A stretch of 64,000 bases of DNA from Algivirga pacifica (GTDB lineage: Bacteria; Bacteroidota; Bacteroidia; Cytophagales; Flammeovirgaceae). The translations under genes were made by a program, and so were the position numbers. Under the pieces are notes generated by a model. That model was not told the origin of the DNA. It did no database searches and saw only the letters and a program-made list of their open reading frames with translations. Below, piece by piece: positions 27,173-35,562 of the stretch; the stretch's first letter is position 1, and each line of letters begins with the position of its first letter. Location of the stretch: contig NZ_BAABJX010000005.1 of NCBI RefSeq assembly GCF_039543525.1, positions 1 through 64,000 of the forward strand. The letters run 5' to 3'.

Positions 27173-28639
27173 ATGAGATTTTTAAAATATAGCATTAGAA
27201 CAGCTGCGCTTGCAGCAGCTGTTTCTATCTCTTCATGTGATCATTTTGAAGAGTTGAACGTCAACCCTAACAAGGCTTCAGAGGTTTCTACAGCAGGTTT
27301 GTTGGCACAATCACAAGCAAATATTGTTTATAACGTATTTGGTGAACTAGGTCAACTAGGGGCACAGTATACGCAGCAACTATCTCAGATTGAGTATCCT
27401 GAGAAGTCACACTATGATGATGCAGGATCTTCAGGGTACTCAAGCATCTATACAGGTGGCTTGGCAGATGCACAGGAGATCATCAATATCGTAGATGCAG
27501 AGAGAACAATGGATGCAGCAAGAAAGTATGGTGATATCGAGAACCAGAAAGCTGTAGCTATGATCTTGAAAGCATGGGCTTTCCATAATGCAACAGACGT
27601 GTGGGGTGATCTTCCTTACTCTGAGGCATTGAAAGGTGACGAGGGAATCTTGCTTCCTAAGTTTGATACGCAGGAGGAGATCTATGCAGGACTTCAGGCG
27701 GATCTTGATGAGGCGATTGCATTGATCAACGAAACGCCTAACGTTGCTATCCCTGCAGACTATGACTTGATCATGGGTGGTGATATGACGATGTGGAAAA
27801 AGTTTGCCAAGTCATTGAAACTACGTATCGCAATGCGTCTTTCTGATGTAGACGAGGCAGCAGCTAAAGCTGTAATCAACGATGCTGCTTTCAGTGGTGT
27901 ATTGGAAGCTGGTGATGTAATTAGCTTTGAGCACTTGTCAACTAACAATGAGGCAAACCCATTGTATATTGACAATGTAGTAAACACAGGTGCTGATAAC
28001 TTTGCAATCTCTGATGTGATTGTAGACAAAATGCTAATGATGAACGATCCTAGATTGGCTGTTTATGCTGCTCCAACGGTAAACGACGCATCAGTTTATG
28101 CAGGTTTCCCTTATGGAAAAGACAGAACATTTATCACAGGCTTGAGCAGTGATGATTACTCTATGGTATCTGAAGCATTTGGTGGACAAACAGCTCCTTC
28201 TATTATCATGACAGGTGCTGAGGTATTGTTTATCAAAGCGGAAGCGGCACAAAGAGGTTATATCAGTGGTTCTGCTGCGGCATACTATGAGGAGGCTGTA
28301 TCGGCTTCTCTTTCAGAGAATGGAGTAGATAAGGCAGATGCTGATGCATACCTTGCAACAGTACCTTACGATGCTTCTGACTGGAAGATGGTTTTGGGTA
28401 CGCAAAAGTGGTTGGCATTGTTCAACCAAGGTATTCAAGCTTGGTCTGAGTTTAGAAGATTGGATGCTCCTATGCTGTCACCAGCTGAGGCTTCTTCTAT
28501 CTCGCAGATTCCAACAAGAAGAGCATATTCTTCAGGTCCTTATTCTTCTAATGCAGAGAATGTAGAGGCTGCAGCAGCAAGACTTCAAGGAGGTGATGAC
28601 TTCACTTCAAGAGTATGGTGGGACGTGAAACTTCCATAA
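27173..28639 (+). CDS. SusD/RagB-family nutrient-binding lipoprotein
   Basis: 488 residues with a lipoprotein signal (cysteine at residue 22, SISSC). The helical repeats and the segment FEELNVNPNKASEV mark the SusD-like type 2 group. It would sit on the cell surface as a lid over the SusC-like barrel. It starts 21 bases after the SusC-like gene and is co-transcribed with it. Confidence 0.93.
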   Translation: MRFLKYSIRTAALAAAVSISSCDHFEELNVNPNKASEVSTAGLLAQSQANIVYNVFGELGQLGAQYTQQLSQIEYPEKSHYDDAGSSGYSSIYTGGLADAQEIINIVDAERTMDAARKYGDIENQKAVAMILKAWAFHNATDVWGDLPYSEALKGDEGILLPKFDTQEEIYAGLQADLDEAIALINETPNVAIPADYDLIMGGDMTMWKKFAKSLKLRIAMRLSDVDEAAAKAVINDAAFSGVLEAGDVISFEHLSTNNEANPLYIDNVVNTGADNFAISDVIVDKMLMMNDPRLAVYAAPTVNDASVYAGFPYGKDRTFITGLSSDDYSMVSEAFGGQTAPSIIMTGAEVLFIKAEAAQRGYISGSAAAYYEEAVSASLSENGVDKADADAYLATVPYDASDWKMVLGTQKWLALFNQGIQAWSEFRRLDAPMLSPAEASSISQIPTRRAYSSGPYSSNAENVEAAAARLQGGDDFTSRVWWDVKLP

Positions 28640-28662
28640 TTGAAGGTTGATAAATACATTGG

Positions 28663-28695
28663 AAGGGATTGGCTATCATGGTCAATCCCTTTTTT
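28663..28695 (+). terminator. Intrinsic terminator after the susCD-like pair
   Basis: AAGGGATTG / CAATCCCTT form a 9-bp stem with an 11-base loop followed by a T-run. It separates the pair from the serine hydrolase gene. Confidence 0.88.
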
Positions 28696-28816
28696 CATGC
28701 GTTTACTAATGGACTGATTGCTCCAATAGCACAATAGCACAGGGCATCGCCCTGTGAGTACAAAGAATAACACCATAGCTCTTTAAAAGGGAGACTCCAC
28801 TAAAATCAATTATATT

Positions 28817-30094
28817 ATGAAGAAAATACTTATTGCAACGACCTTGGCAGCAGCATCTTTGTCTGCTTGTACAACGGGAACCAATACAAAATCTGAACTG
28901 AAATCAGAAATTAACAAGGATATGAGCCTGAACGAGAAGCTTTCTGAGATCCAAAAGAAATACGATATCCTGGGCATGAGCGTAGTCGCTCAGGAGAAAG
29001 GAAAAACAGTATTTGAACGTTATGCCGGACTAAAAGATCACGAACGTGAACTAGCCGTAGACGCGAATACGAAATACAGAGTAGCCTCTATCTCCAAGTA
29101 TGTGGTGACGACAGGCTTGATGAAACTTTATGAGCAAGGGAAATTTGATCTAGAGGAAGACGTAAGTACTTACCTTGGGTACCCATTGAGAAACCCTCAT
29201 CATCCAGATAAGAAGATTACTATTAAGCATATCCTGACGCATTCTTCGGGTCTTTCGGATAGCGATTATTATTTCAACTTCTTGATGGACACTTACCGTC
29301 AAAAATCACCGAAACTACAAGAGGTATTTACAGAAGGAAACCAGTACTACAATGATAGTACATGGAATACTTTTGAGCCAGGGGTACATTTCGAATACTC
29401 TAACCTTGGTTTTGGGGTGATTGGCAATCTAATTGAGAAGTTCTCCGGAAAGCGTTTTGACGTGTATATGAAGGAAGAGTTATTGACTCCATTGGGGATT
29501 CAGGGAAGCTTCAATCCGGAAGATCTAGCGAATATCGATGACCTTTCAACACTCTACAGACGTAAGGAGCTAAGTCCTGACAGTGTATGGGTACCACAGA
29601 CCGATCACTATCAAGGAGAGCGTCCTGAGCCGAGAAAGGATTTGGAAACCTATCAGGTAGGAGACAATGGCGTAGCCTTTGGTCCACAAGGAAGCTTCAG
29701 AGGAAGTGCAGAGGATTTGGCTAAAATCATGCAGTTGCACCTTAATAAAGGGACATACAATGGGGTACAGCTGTTGAAGCCAGAAACGGTTGCCTTGATG
29801 GATAGTGCACACTTTGTAACAGATGGTGACAAGCTGTTTAAGGAAGTGGGACTATGTACACACATTACAGAGGATATGATCCCTGGAACGCGTTTGTATG
29901 GACATACAGGAGATGCCTACGGTTTGCATAGTGTGATGTTCTTTGATCCAAAAACGGAGAAGGGAGTGGTAATCATTATGAACAGCTCTATGGTAGAGGA
30001 GAGTGAGTTAGGGTTCTATACGGTAGAGTTGGAACTGATGCGTGCCATTTGGGGCGAGCTTTTTAATGAAGAAGAATTATCAATGAATAATTAA
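28817..30094 (+). CDS. Beta-lactamase-family serine hydrolase, lipoprotein
   Basis: 425 residues with a lipoprotein signal (LSAC, cysteine 18). The active-site SISK is at 91-94, the YSN triad at 194-196, and HTG near 360, in the order of class C beta-lactamases, DD-peptidases and related esterases. It probably acts in the periplasm or at the outer membrane. Its substrate is unknown: a D-amino peptide, an ester or a beta-lactam are all possible. A terminator separates it from the SusCD-like genes. Confidence 0.92.
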   Translation: MKKILIATTLAAASLSACTTGTNTKSELKSEINKDMSLNEKLSEIQKKYDILGMSVVAQEKGKTVFERYAGLKDHERELAVDANTKYRVASISKYVVTTGLMKLYEQGKFDLEEDVSTYLGYPLRNPHHPDKKITIKHILTHSSGLSDSDYYFNFLMDTYRQKSPKLQEVFTEGNQYYNDSTWNTFEPGVHFEYSNLGFGVIGNLIEKFSGKRFDVYMKEELLTPLGIQGSFNPEDLANIDDLSTLYRRKELSPDSVWVPQTDHYQGERPEPRKDLETYQVGDNGVAFGPQGSFRGSAEDLAKIMQLHLNKGTYNGVQLLKPETVALMDSAHFVTDGDKLFKEVGLCTHITEDMIPGTRLYGHTGDAYGLHSVMFFDPKTEKGVVIIMNSSMVEESELGFYTVELELMRAIWGELFNEEELSMNN

Positions 30095-30143
30095 TTATCA
30101 ATTAGGGTTGCTTTATTAGAGTATGTTTTCATCCTAATGATAA

Positions 30144-30211
30144 ATGTATACCTCGCCCTAGGCGAGGGGCTATATAGGGCGTACTTATATCTTATATGAG
30201 TACGCCCTATA
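30144..30211 (+). terminator. Two hairpins after the serine hydrolase gene
   Basis: A small stem CCTCGCC-CTA-GGCGAGG is followed by a 13-bp stem TATAGGGCGTACT / AGTACGCCCTATA at 30173-30211. The second lacks a long T-run but is a likely transcript end. Confidence 0.6.
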
Positions 30212-30278
30212 ATTATTAATAACAGATCGTTAAAAATCCCCAATTGAAAATTAATCATTGAAAATTGATAATTAAAAA

Positions 30279-30306
30279 TTGATAATTAAAAAAAATATTA
30301 GTTTTG
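30279..30306 (+). promoter_or_regulatory. Promoter of purC
   Basis: TTG at 30279-30281 and TAGTTTTG at 30299-30306 with 17 bases between, 34 bases upstream of the start codon. The -7 box fits TAnnTTTG exactly. Confidence 0.5.
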
Positions 30307-30340
30307 TGCATCGAATTTCATCCCCTAATTCAACACACAA

Positions 30341-31276
30341 ATGAAGGCTATAAAAAATACCGGTTTTAGTTTTGAGAACGCAACCAATGTTTATCACGGA
30401 AAGGTAAGAGACGTTTACAGTTTCGATGATAAGTTGGCCATGATAGCAACAGATCGTATCTCTGCTTTTGATGTGATTTTGGAGCGTGCGATCCCTTATA
30501 AAGGACAAGTATTAAACCAGATTGCTTCCAAGTTCTTGGACTTGACTTCTGATATTGTTCCTAACTGGGTAGAAAAAGTAGTGCATCCTAACGTAACCAT
30601 TGGTAGAAGATGTGAGGCTTTCCCAGTAGAAATGGTAATCCGTGGCTACTTGGCAGGACACGCATGGAGAGAGTACAAAGCAGGAAGACGTACCCTTTGT
30701 GGTGTGGCGTTGCCGGAAGGACTGAAAGAAAATGATAAGCTTCCAACACCTATTATTACGCCAACAACCAAAGCACACGAAGGGCACGATGAGGATATTT
30801 CCAGAGAAGAGATCCTGGCACAAGGTTTGGTGACAGAAGCGGACTATGTTCAGCTAGAAGAATACACGAGAGCGTTGTACCAAAAAGGAAGTGAATATGC
30901 TGCAGGCAGAGGACTAATCTTGGTAGATACCAAGTACGAGTTCGGAAAGCAAGGTGATACGATTTACCTGATTGATGAGGTACATACGCCAGATTCTTCT
31001 CGTTACTTCTATGCAGAAGGTTATGAGGATCGTCAGGAAAAAGGAGAGGCACAGAAACAATTGTCAAAAGAATTCGTTAGACAATGGTTAATAGAAAACG
31101 GGTTCCAAGGTAAAGAGGGGCAGTTGCAACCGGAGATGAGCGATGAGTTTGTAACTTCTGTAACCAACCGCTATATCGAATTGTATGAGCAAATTGTGGG
31201 AGAACCATTCCAAAAGGCTTCATACGATAGTATTATGAATGAAATGGAAAGTGCTATTGCAGGATATTTTAATTAA
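30341..31276 (+). CDS. purC: Phosphoribosylaminoimidazole-succinocarboxamide synthase
   Basis: 311 residues of the SAICAR synthetase family. It has the N-terminal YHGKVRDVY nucleotide loop, IATDRISAFDV, and the signature segment LVDTKYEFGK. It joins aspartate to CAIR in purine synthesis. It is the longer purC type (about 300 residues). The STAS and rnz genes follow after repeats. Confidence 0.95.
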   Translation: MKAIKNTGFSFENATNVYHGKVRDVYSFDDKLAMIATDRISAFDVILERAIPYKGQVLNQIASKFLDLTSDIVPNWVEKVVHPNVTIGRRCEAFPVEMVIRGYLAGHAWREYKAGRRTLCGVALPEGLKENDKLPTPIITPTTKAHEGHDEDISREEILAQGLVTEADYVQLEEYTRALYQKGSEYAAGRGLILVDTKYEFGKQGDTIYLIDEVHTPDSSRYFYAEGYEDRQEKGEAQKQLSKEFVRQWLIENGFQGKEGQLQPEMSDEFVTSVTNRYIELYEQIVGEPFQKASYDSIMNEMESAIAGYFN

Positions 31277-31490
31277 GTTGGAATATTGATTTGTCATACT
31301 ACCAACTCGCTTTGTTGAATCGTTGAATTCCACCTTCGGTGAGTTGAATCGTTGATTCGAGTTGATTTGTTTATTGAGTTCAATCAACAGTTCAACTCGA
31401 ATCAACGAGCGAAGCTCAATTCAACAAGCAGCGTAAGCTGCCTCAACGATTCAACAAAGTATGATGGCTATTTATTCAACTTTGATAATA
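31272..31490. repeat. Palindromic mini-hairpin element, family A, with family B-like ends
   Basis: The core at 31311-31459 starts TTTGTTGAAT and ends ATTCAACAAA, with modules CACC-TTC-GGTG, GAGC-GAA-GCTC and GCAGC-GTAA-GCTGC separated by TCAAC. It is flanked by TTAAGTTGGAATA...GTCATACTACC and AGTATGATGG...TTATTCAAC, which match the ends of family B. It fills the gap between purC and the STAS gene. Confidence 0.85.
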
Positions 31491-31583
31491 GCACCCCTAC
31501 TTAATAGCATTTTTTACACATTTTCTTTTACCTTTAAGGAAACACATTACCCATAAAACATAAGTTATTAATTATTTCATACT

Positions 31584-31955
31584 ATGAGGTATTCGATTGA
31601 TAGAGCAGAAAAATATACGGTATTAACGCCGGAGGAAGAGAAACTGGATTCGTTGAAAGCGCCAATGTTGAAATCTGAGCTGGTAACTCTTTTTCAGTCA
31701 GGAACAGAGAACTTGATCTTGGATATGCAGCACGTAAAATATGTAGACTCTTCAGGGTTGAGTGCTATTCTTGTCGCAAAACGTTTAGCTGATGAGACGA
31801 ATGGTGAGTTGGTGATTGCAAGCTTGTCGGAACACGTAGAAAAGCTATTGAAGATTTCTAAGCTAGATAGCGTACTTAAAATTGTCGCAGACAAAGAGGC
31901 TGCAGCAGAAGTGATCTTCTTGAACGAGATCGAGAAAGAGAACGGAGCAGAATAA
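31584..31955 (+). CDS. STAS-domain anti-sigma factor antagonist-like protein
   Basis: 123 residues forming one STAS domain. The conserved VDSSGLSAIL carries the serine that is phosphorylated in SpoIIAA-type antagonists. It probably takes part in partner switching or another regulatory contact. No kinase or phosphatase partner is adjacent. The pairing with rnz downstream is a gene order I associate with Cytophagales. Confidence 0.9.
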   Translation: MRYSIDRAEKYTVLTPEEEKLDSLKAPMLKSELVTLFQSGTENLILDMQHVKYVDSSGLSAILVAKRLADETNGELVIASLSEHVEKLLKISKLDSVLKIVADKEAAAEVIFLNEIEKENGAE

Positions 31956-31989
31956 CATAGCTTCTTGTCTCAGGTAGTGACAAGTATAT

Positions 31990-32171
31990 AGAGGTTGTTT
32001 CATAACTGTTAAGTGAAATTATATTCAATTGGATAAAGGAGAAAGGATGAAGGAGTAATACCTGTTTATGAGGTACATATTCCTTCATCCTTCATCCTTC
32101 TTCCTTCAATGCAAGAAGCGTATATCCTTGAATGATTTTCATTTGACCATTGTGTTATGAAGGAGCCTCTT
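31990..32171. mobile_element. MITE-like element with imperfect inverted ends
   Basis: The left end AGAGGTTGTTTCATAACTG (31990) and the right end GTTATGAAGGAGCCTCT are imperfect inverted repeats that extend about 45 bases on each side. The end sequence resembles those of insertion sequences. Inside, heptamer words GGATGAAGGA and CCTTCATCC (32082-32107) form a further stem. No transposase is present. A solo right arm occurs at 19178-19230. Confidence 0.5.
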
Positions 32172-32213
32172 TTTGTATTTGCATAATTTTATGGTAGACA
32201 ACCAAACTTTCCT

Positions 32214-32221
32214 TACCTTTG
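32214..32221 (+). promoter_or_regulatory. -7 promoter box of rnz
   Basis: TACCTTTG fits TAnnTTTG. It leaves a leader of about 160 bases before the TTG start. The leader contains the hairpin TGCAGAT / ATCTGCA (around 32298-32317). A specific regulator is not recognisable. Confidence 0.35.
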
Positions 32222-32386
32222 CCCCGAATTGATGATAGGAATTAGGAATTTAATAATTCTGTCTATTCTTTTTCAAGGAATTATCGAAGGGACTTTTGCA
32301 GATGATGGTATCTGCATTCAGATCAGCATATAGTCTTTTTAGGGCTATCAGCATCTTTTTTATTAACAACATAAATCATTATTGCG

Positions 32387-33298
32387 TTGAGTTTTGAAGT
32401 AACCATATTAGGGTCAAGTGCGGCCATTCCTATACAGGAAAGGCACATGACCTCCCAGTACGTGAAGGTGGAGAAGGAAGCGTTTTTGATCGATTGCGGA
32501 GAGGCGACCCAGTTTCAGTTATTACGCAATAATATTAGCCTGCATAAGATTTCTCGTATCTTTATTAGCCATTTGCATGGAGATCATTTTTATGGTTTGC
32601 CGGGATTACTTTCGACTATGCAAATGAACAAGCGTACAGACGACTTGCATATTCATGCGCCCAGAGGTTTAGATGAAGTACTTCTAGCTAATTTCAAGAA
32701 TAGTCAGACAGTACTAAACTACAGGGTGTTTATTTATGAGACTTCTCCCAATTTTCCTGAGATTATATATGAAAATGACACCTTGTATGTGGAGACTATA
32801 CCGCTGAAACATCGAGTGCCATGCACAGGTTTTTTGATAAAGGAAAAGCCTAAAATGAGAAGGATAGAACCAGATAAGTTACCAGCTGGGATTCCTTTTG
32901 AGATGTTTAAGCAGTTAAAGGCAGGAGAGGATATTGTATTTGAAGGTGAACTACTTAAAAACGAGGAGGTAACGTTGCCTCCTAAGCATAGCCGTTCCTA
33001 TGCTTTCTGTTCAGATACCGCTTACTTTGAGGATATTATCCCTCAGATAGAAGGATGTGACTTGTTATATCACGAATCTACTTTCACAGAAGCACATAAA
33101 GAACGGGCTAAGGAGACGTATCATTCTACCGCTAAGCAAGCGGCAACCATCGCACAGAAAGCAGCCGTAGACCGCTTGTTGATTGGTCATTTCTCTGCGC
33201 GCTATAAAAGCTTGGACCCTGTATTGGAAGAAGCAAAGGAAGTATTTCCTAATACATATTTAGCTACTGAGAACGTCAAGTTCTGTATAGATTGCTAG
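32387..33298 (+). CDS. rnz: Ribonuclease Z
   Basis: 303 residues of the metallo-beta-lactamase fold. The start is TTG at 32387: it gives the family's first strand (FEVTILGSSAAIP), while the next ATG, at residue 21, would remove it. Zinc ligands SHLHGDH are at 61-67, with further histidines in CSDTAYF and GHFSARY regions. The enzyme trims the 3' end of pre-tRNAs. Length is normal. Confidence 0.95.
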   Translation: MSFEVTILGSSAAIPIQERHMTSQYVKVEKEAFLIDCGEATQFQLLRNNISLHKISRIFISHLHGDHFYGLPGLLSTMQMNKRTDDLHIHAPRGLDEVLLANFKNSQTVLNYRVFIYETSPNFPEIIYENDTLYVETIPLKHRVPCTGFLIKEKPKMRRIEPDKLPAGIPFEMFKQLKAGEDIVFEGELLKNEEVTLPPKHSRSYAFCSDTAYFEDIIPQIEGCDLLYHESTFTEAHKERAKETYHSTAKQAATIAQKAAVDRLLIGHFSARYKSLDPVLEEAKEVFPNTYLATENVKFCIDC

Positions 33299-33483
33299 TG
33301 GTTGAGGCGGCTTGCGCCGCTGGTTGAGCCCATTACATGGCGTAGACTTCGCTCCGTTGAGTAGCGCTTTGCGCTGTTGAGATTAAGCAGTACTGTAAAA
33401 CTCAACGAAGCGAAGCCCACGCCATGTAATGGGCTCAACGGCACGCAGTGCCACTCAACCAGCGGCGTAAGCCGCCTCAACAA
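33297..33483. repeat. Palindromic mini-hairpin element, family A
   Basis: Left modules: GCGGC-TTGC-GCCGC, CCAT-TAC-ATGG, a degenerate GAAGTC module and AGCGC-TTT-GCGCT, separated by GTTGAG. Right modules: a GCGAAGC module, CCAT-GTA-ATGG, GGCAC-GCA-GTGCC and GCGGC-GTAA-GCCGC, separated by CTCAAC. It begins right at the rnz stop codon and ends before the thioesterase gene. Confidence 0.9.
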
Positions 33484-33517
33484 TACTGCTAATTTTTAAT
33501 AAGAAAACTATTGACCA

Positions 33518-33949
33518 ATGAACAAACGACTAGAGTACATCAAAGCACATATTGGAAAAGATAAGTTTGAAGGCCCCTCACAACTAGGGAACTGGCTGCA
33601 TGGCCGTATCGTCAAGGCTGAAGAAGGAAGTTTAACAGTTTCTTATCAAGTAAGAAAAGAAATGACAAATCCCGTAGGAATGCTGCACGGGGGAACGATT
33701 TGTGCCATGCTGGATGAAGTGATTGGGATTACGACTTATACTTTGGATATCACTCATTTCTATCCTTCAGTTAATTTGAACGTAGATTATCTTTCTACCG
33801 CTAGGGAAGGAGACGAAGTACTGGTGACTACAGAGCTTATCCGTAAAGGACGTAATGTGATCCATATGGAAGGCAAAGTCCACAATGCAGAAGGAAAATT
33901 GCTGGCTAAGGCAACAAGTAATTTGATCAAAAGTACCATCGAAATATAG
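33518..33949 (+). CDS. PaaI-type hotdog thioesterase
   Basis: 143 residues forming one 4HBT domain with the typical NPVGMLHGGTICAMLDE segment, where the aspartate/glutamate serves in thioester hydrolysis. It likely acts on aryl- or acyl-CoA. It is flanked on both sides by family A palindromes and is probably transcribed alone. Confidence 0.93.
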   Translation: MNKRLEYIKAHIGKDKFEGPSQLGNWLHGRIVKAEEGSLTVSYQVRKEMTNPVGMLHGGTICAMLDEVIGITTYTLDITHFYPSVNLNVDYLSTAREGDEVLVTTELIRKGRNVIHMEGKVHNAEGKLLAKATSNLIKSTIEI

Positions 33950-33957
33950 GCTTCTTT

Positions 33958-34112
33958 GTTGAGGCGGCTTGCGCCGCTAGTTGAGTGGCACTACGTGCCG
34001 TTGAGTAGCGCTTTGCGCTGTTGAGATTGAGCAGTACTGTAAAACTCAACGGAGCGAAGCTCCTCTCAACGGCACGTAGTGCCACTCAACTAGCGGCGCA
34101 AGCCGCCTCAAC
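33958..34112. repeat. Palindromic mini-hairpin element, family A, cleanest copy
   Basis: The left arm has modules GCGGC-TTGC-GCCGC, GGCAC-TAC-GTGCC and AGCGC-TTT-GCGCT, each followed by GTTGAG. The centre is GCAGTACTGT. The right arm has GGAGC-GAA-GCTCC, GGCAC-GTA-GTGCC and GCGGC-GCAA-GCCGC, each followed by CTCAAC. It begins just after the thioesterase stop codon and ends near the stop of the convergent gene. Confidence 0.93.
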
Positions 34113-34117
34113 AGAAG

Positions 34118-34471
34118 TTATCCCTCATAAAGTACCTTCGTTTTGAAGTCGTAATACGAACGATCTTTAAAGTGCAACCCCGCTTTCAAGAATAAATCCT
34201 CTCCCTGCATATACGCCGTATAATACCCATATACGCCATAGGTTTCTTTACAGAAGTCTGTGATCTCTTTAGGAATATCGATACCAAAGAAAAAAATCAC
34301 TTTAGAAGACCCATTCTCTTGCTCGTATAGCTGCTGAAGATTAGAAATACTTGTATCCTCAGGAGTAATATAAGTTACCGCTTCTCCTTGGTATGCCCCT
34401 TTAATGAGCTCTCCCTCTAATGTTGATCCCGTGGCAGCCGTCAAGGCTGTTAGTATACTTGTTCTATCCAT
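34118..34471 (-). CDS. Hypothetical protein
   Basis: 117 residues, not recognised, with no signal peptide or membrane segment. The middle (KVIFFFGIDIPKEITDFCKETYGVYGYY) has alternating strand and helix character. The start MDRTSILTALTAATGSTLEGELI is clean. It is convergent with the thioesterase gene and flanked by repeats on both sides. Confidence 0.65.
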   Translation of the reverse strand: MDRTSILTALTAATGSTLEGELIKGAYQGEAVTYITPEDTSISNLQQLYEQENGSSKVIFFFGIDIPKEITDFCKETYGVYGYYTAYMQGEDLFLKAGLHFKDRSYYDFKTKVLYEG

Positions 34472-34485
34472 GATGGTTTTTATCA

Positions 34486-34720
34486 GTGAACAGTGTGCAG
34501 TGAACAGTGTACACTGAACAGTGAATAATTATATCAATTTTCAATTGCCAATGATTAACGAATAGTGGACAATGAATAGTAAATAATTGAAAATTGAAAA
34601 TTAATCATTGAAAATTAATACCACTACATTAGCAATAATAGACAAAACCGCAATTTGCTCACTGCTCACCGTTAATTGCTCATTCACATTACCCTGTCGG
34701 GATTCATAAAGTGTTAAACC
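34486..34720. repeat. Degenerate heptamer-type repeats (CAGTGAA, ATTGAAAATT)
   Basis: CAGTGAACAGTG words at 34487-34520 are followed by ATTTTCAATT/AATTGAAAATT words to 34620, then GCTCACTGCTCACCG near 34660. These are imperfect reverse complements of each other. The region 34472-35125 holds no supported gene. Confidence 0.6.
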
Positions 34721-34880
34721 CTTGCTAATCATCATGATAATTATAGTGTCGATCTTAGCGGTATGAATAAAAGAATGCCAAACATACTCCTTAAATACTA
34801 TGAATAAACCTTTGTTATACCTGACGGTATTATTAGCCACTAAAATTGTCGTATTGATGCTTTTAGCAATGATATGAACT

Positions 34881-35034
34881 GTTGAGGCGGCTTGCGCCGC
34901 TAGTTGAGTAGCGCTTTGCGCTGTTGAGTTGTGCTTCGCACGTTGAGTTTTGCAGTAGTGCTATTTCTCAACAGCCCGAAGGGCTACTCAACGGCACGCA
35001 GTGCTACTCAACTAGCGGCGCAAGCCGCCTCAAC
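34881..35034. repeat. Palindromic mini-hairpin element, family A, with non-matching inner modules
   Basis: Left modules: GCGGC-TTGC-GCCGC, AGCGC-TTT-GCGCT and GTGC-TTC-GCAC. Right modules: AGCCC-GAA-GGGCT, GCAC-GCA-GTGC and GCGGC-GCAA-GCCGC. Only the outermost pair are reverse complements of each other, so inner modules behave as separate units. Confidence 0.9.
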
Positions 35035-35125
35035 ATTTAAGTTTATTAGCACCAAGTTCATATAGTTATCTTCAGAGTTTTGAGATTCGCATATCTCAAC
35101 GTTTAACCCTTATTGATTGATAACT

Positions 35126-35347
35126 ATGCACAAAATGATTTATTGCCTTCTGAGTTTAATGCTGCTCCTTGGGTTCTTCTCTTGTGAAAACAAAGATGAA
35201 CTTAGCCCTTTAGAAGAACAGTTGCCTGTAGATTCACCTCCATCCCCTGCTTGGAAAACTTCCTTGACTCCTGTCATGAAAAAAGCAGTGTACAAAGATA
35301 CGCTTAGTATGCCGGCGAGAATACCGGAGTATGTCAGTGAAGAGTGA
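35126..35347 (+). CDS. Small lipoprotein, hypothetical
   Basis: 73 residues from the ATG at 35126. The lipoprotein signal ends LLLGFFSC (cysteine about residue 20), followed by a charged and proline-rich tail with no recognisable domain. The signal argues for a real gene despite its size. It is transcribed alone towards a heptamer repeat. Confidence 0.6.
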   Translation: MHKMIYCLLSLMLLLGFFSCENKDELSPLEEQLPVDSPPSPAWKTSLTPVMKKAVYKDTLSMPARIPEYVSEE

Positions 35348-35513
35348 AGGATTTTCAATTTTCAATGATTAATTTTCAATTATTCCAAAAGGTGTGCTTC
35401 CAAATAAGCTCTCAATAGATAACAGGTACAAGCAGTGAATAATTAAAAATTGAAAATTAATCATTGAAAATTAATACCACTGCCCTAGCAATAATAGACA
35501 AAGCCGCAATTTT

Positions 35514-35562
35514 GCTCACTGCTCACTGCTCACTGCTCACTGCTCACTGCTCACTGCTCACT
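35514..35562. repeat. Heptamer tandem repeat GCTCACT x7
   Basis: Seven perfect copies of GCTCACT. They overlap the last codons and stop of the STN-domain gene on the complement strand. CAGTGAATAATT at about 35435 gives a partial inverse match. Confidence 0.95.

Noticed and set aside
34601..34840. 79-codon open frame on the complement strand
   Set aside because: It runs through repeat words (GCTCACTGCTCACCG, AATTGAAAATT) and has no recognisable domain or start signal.
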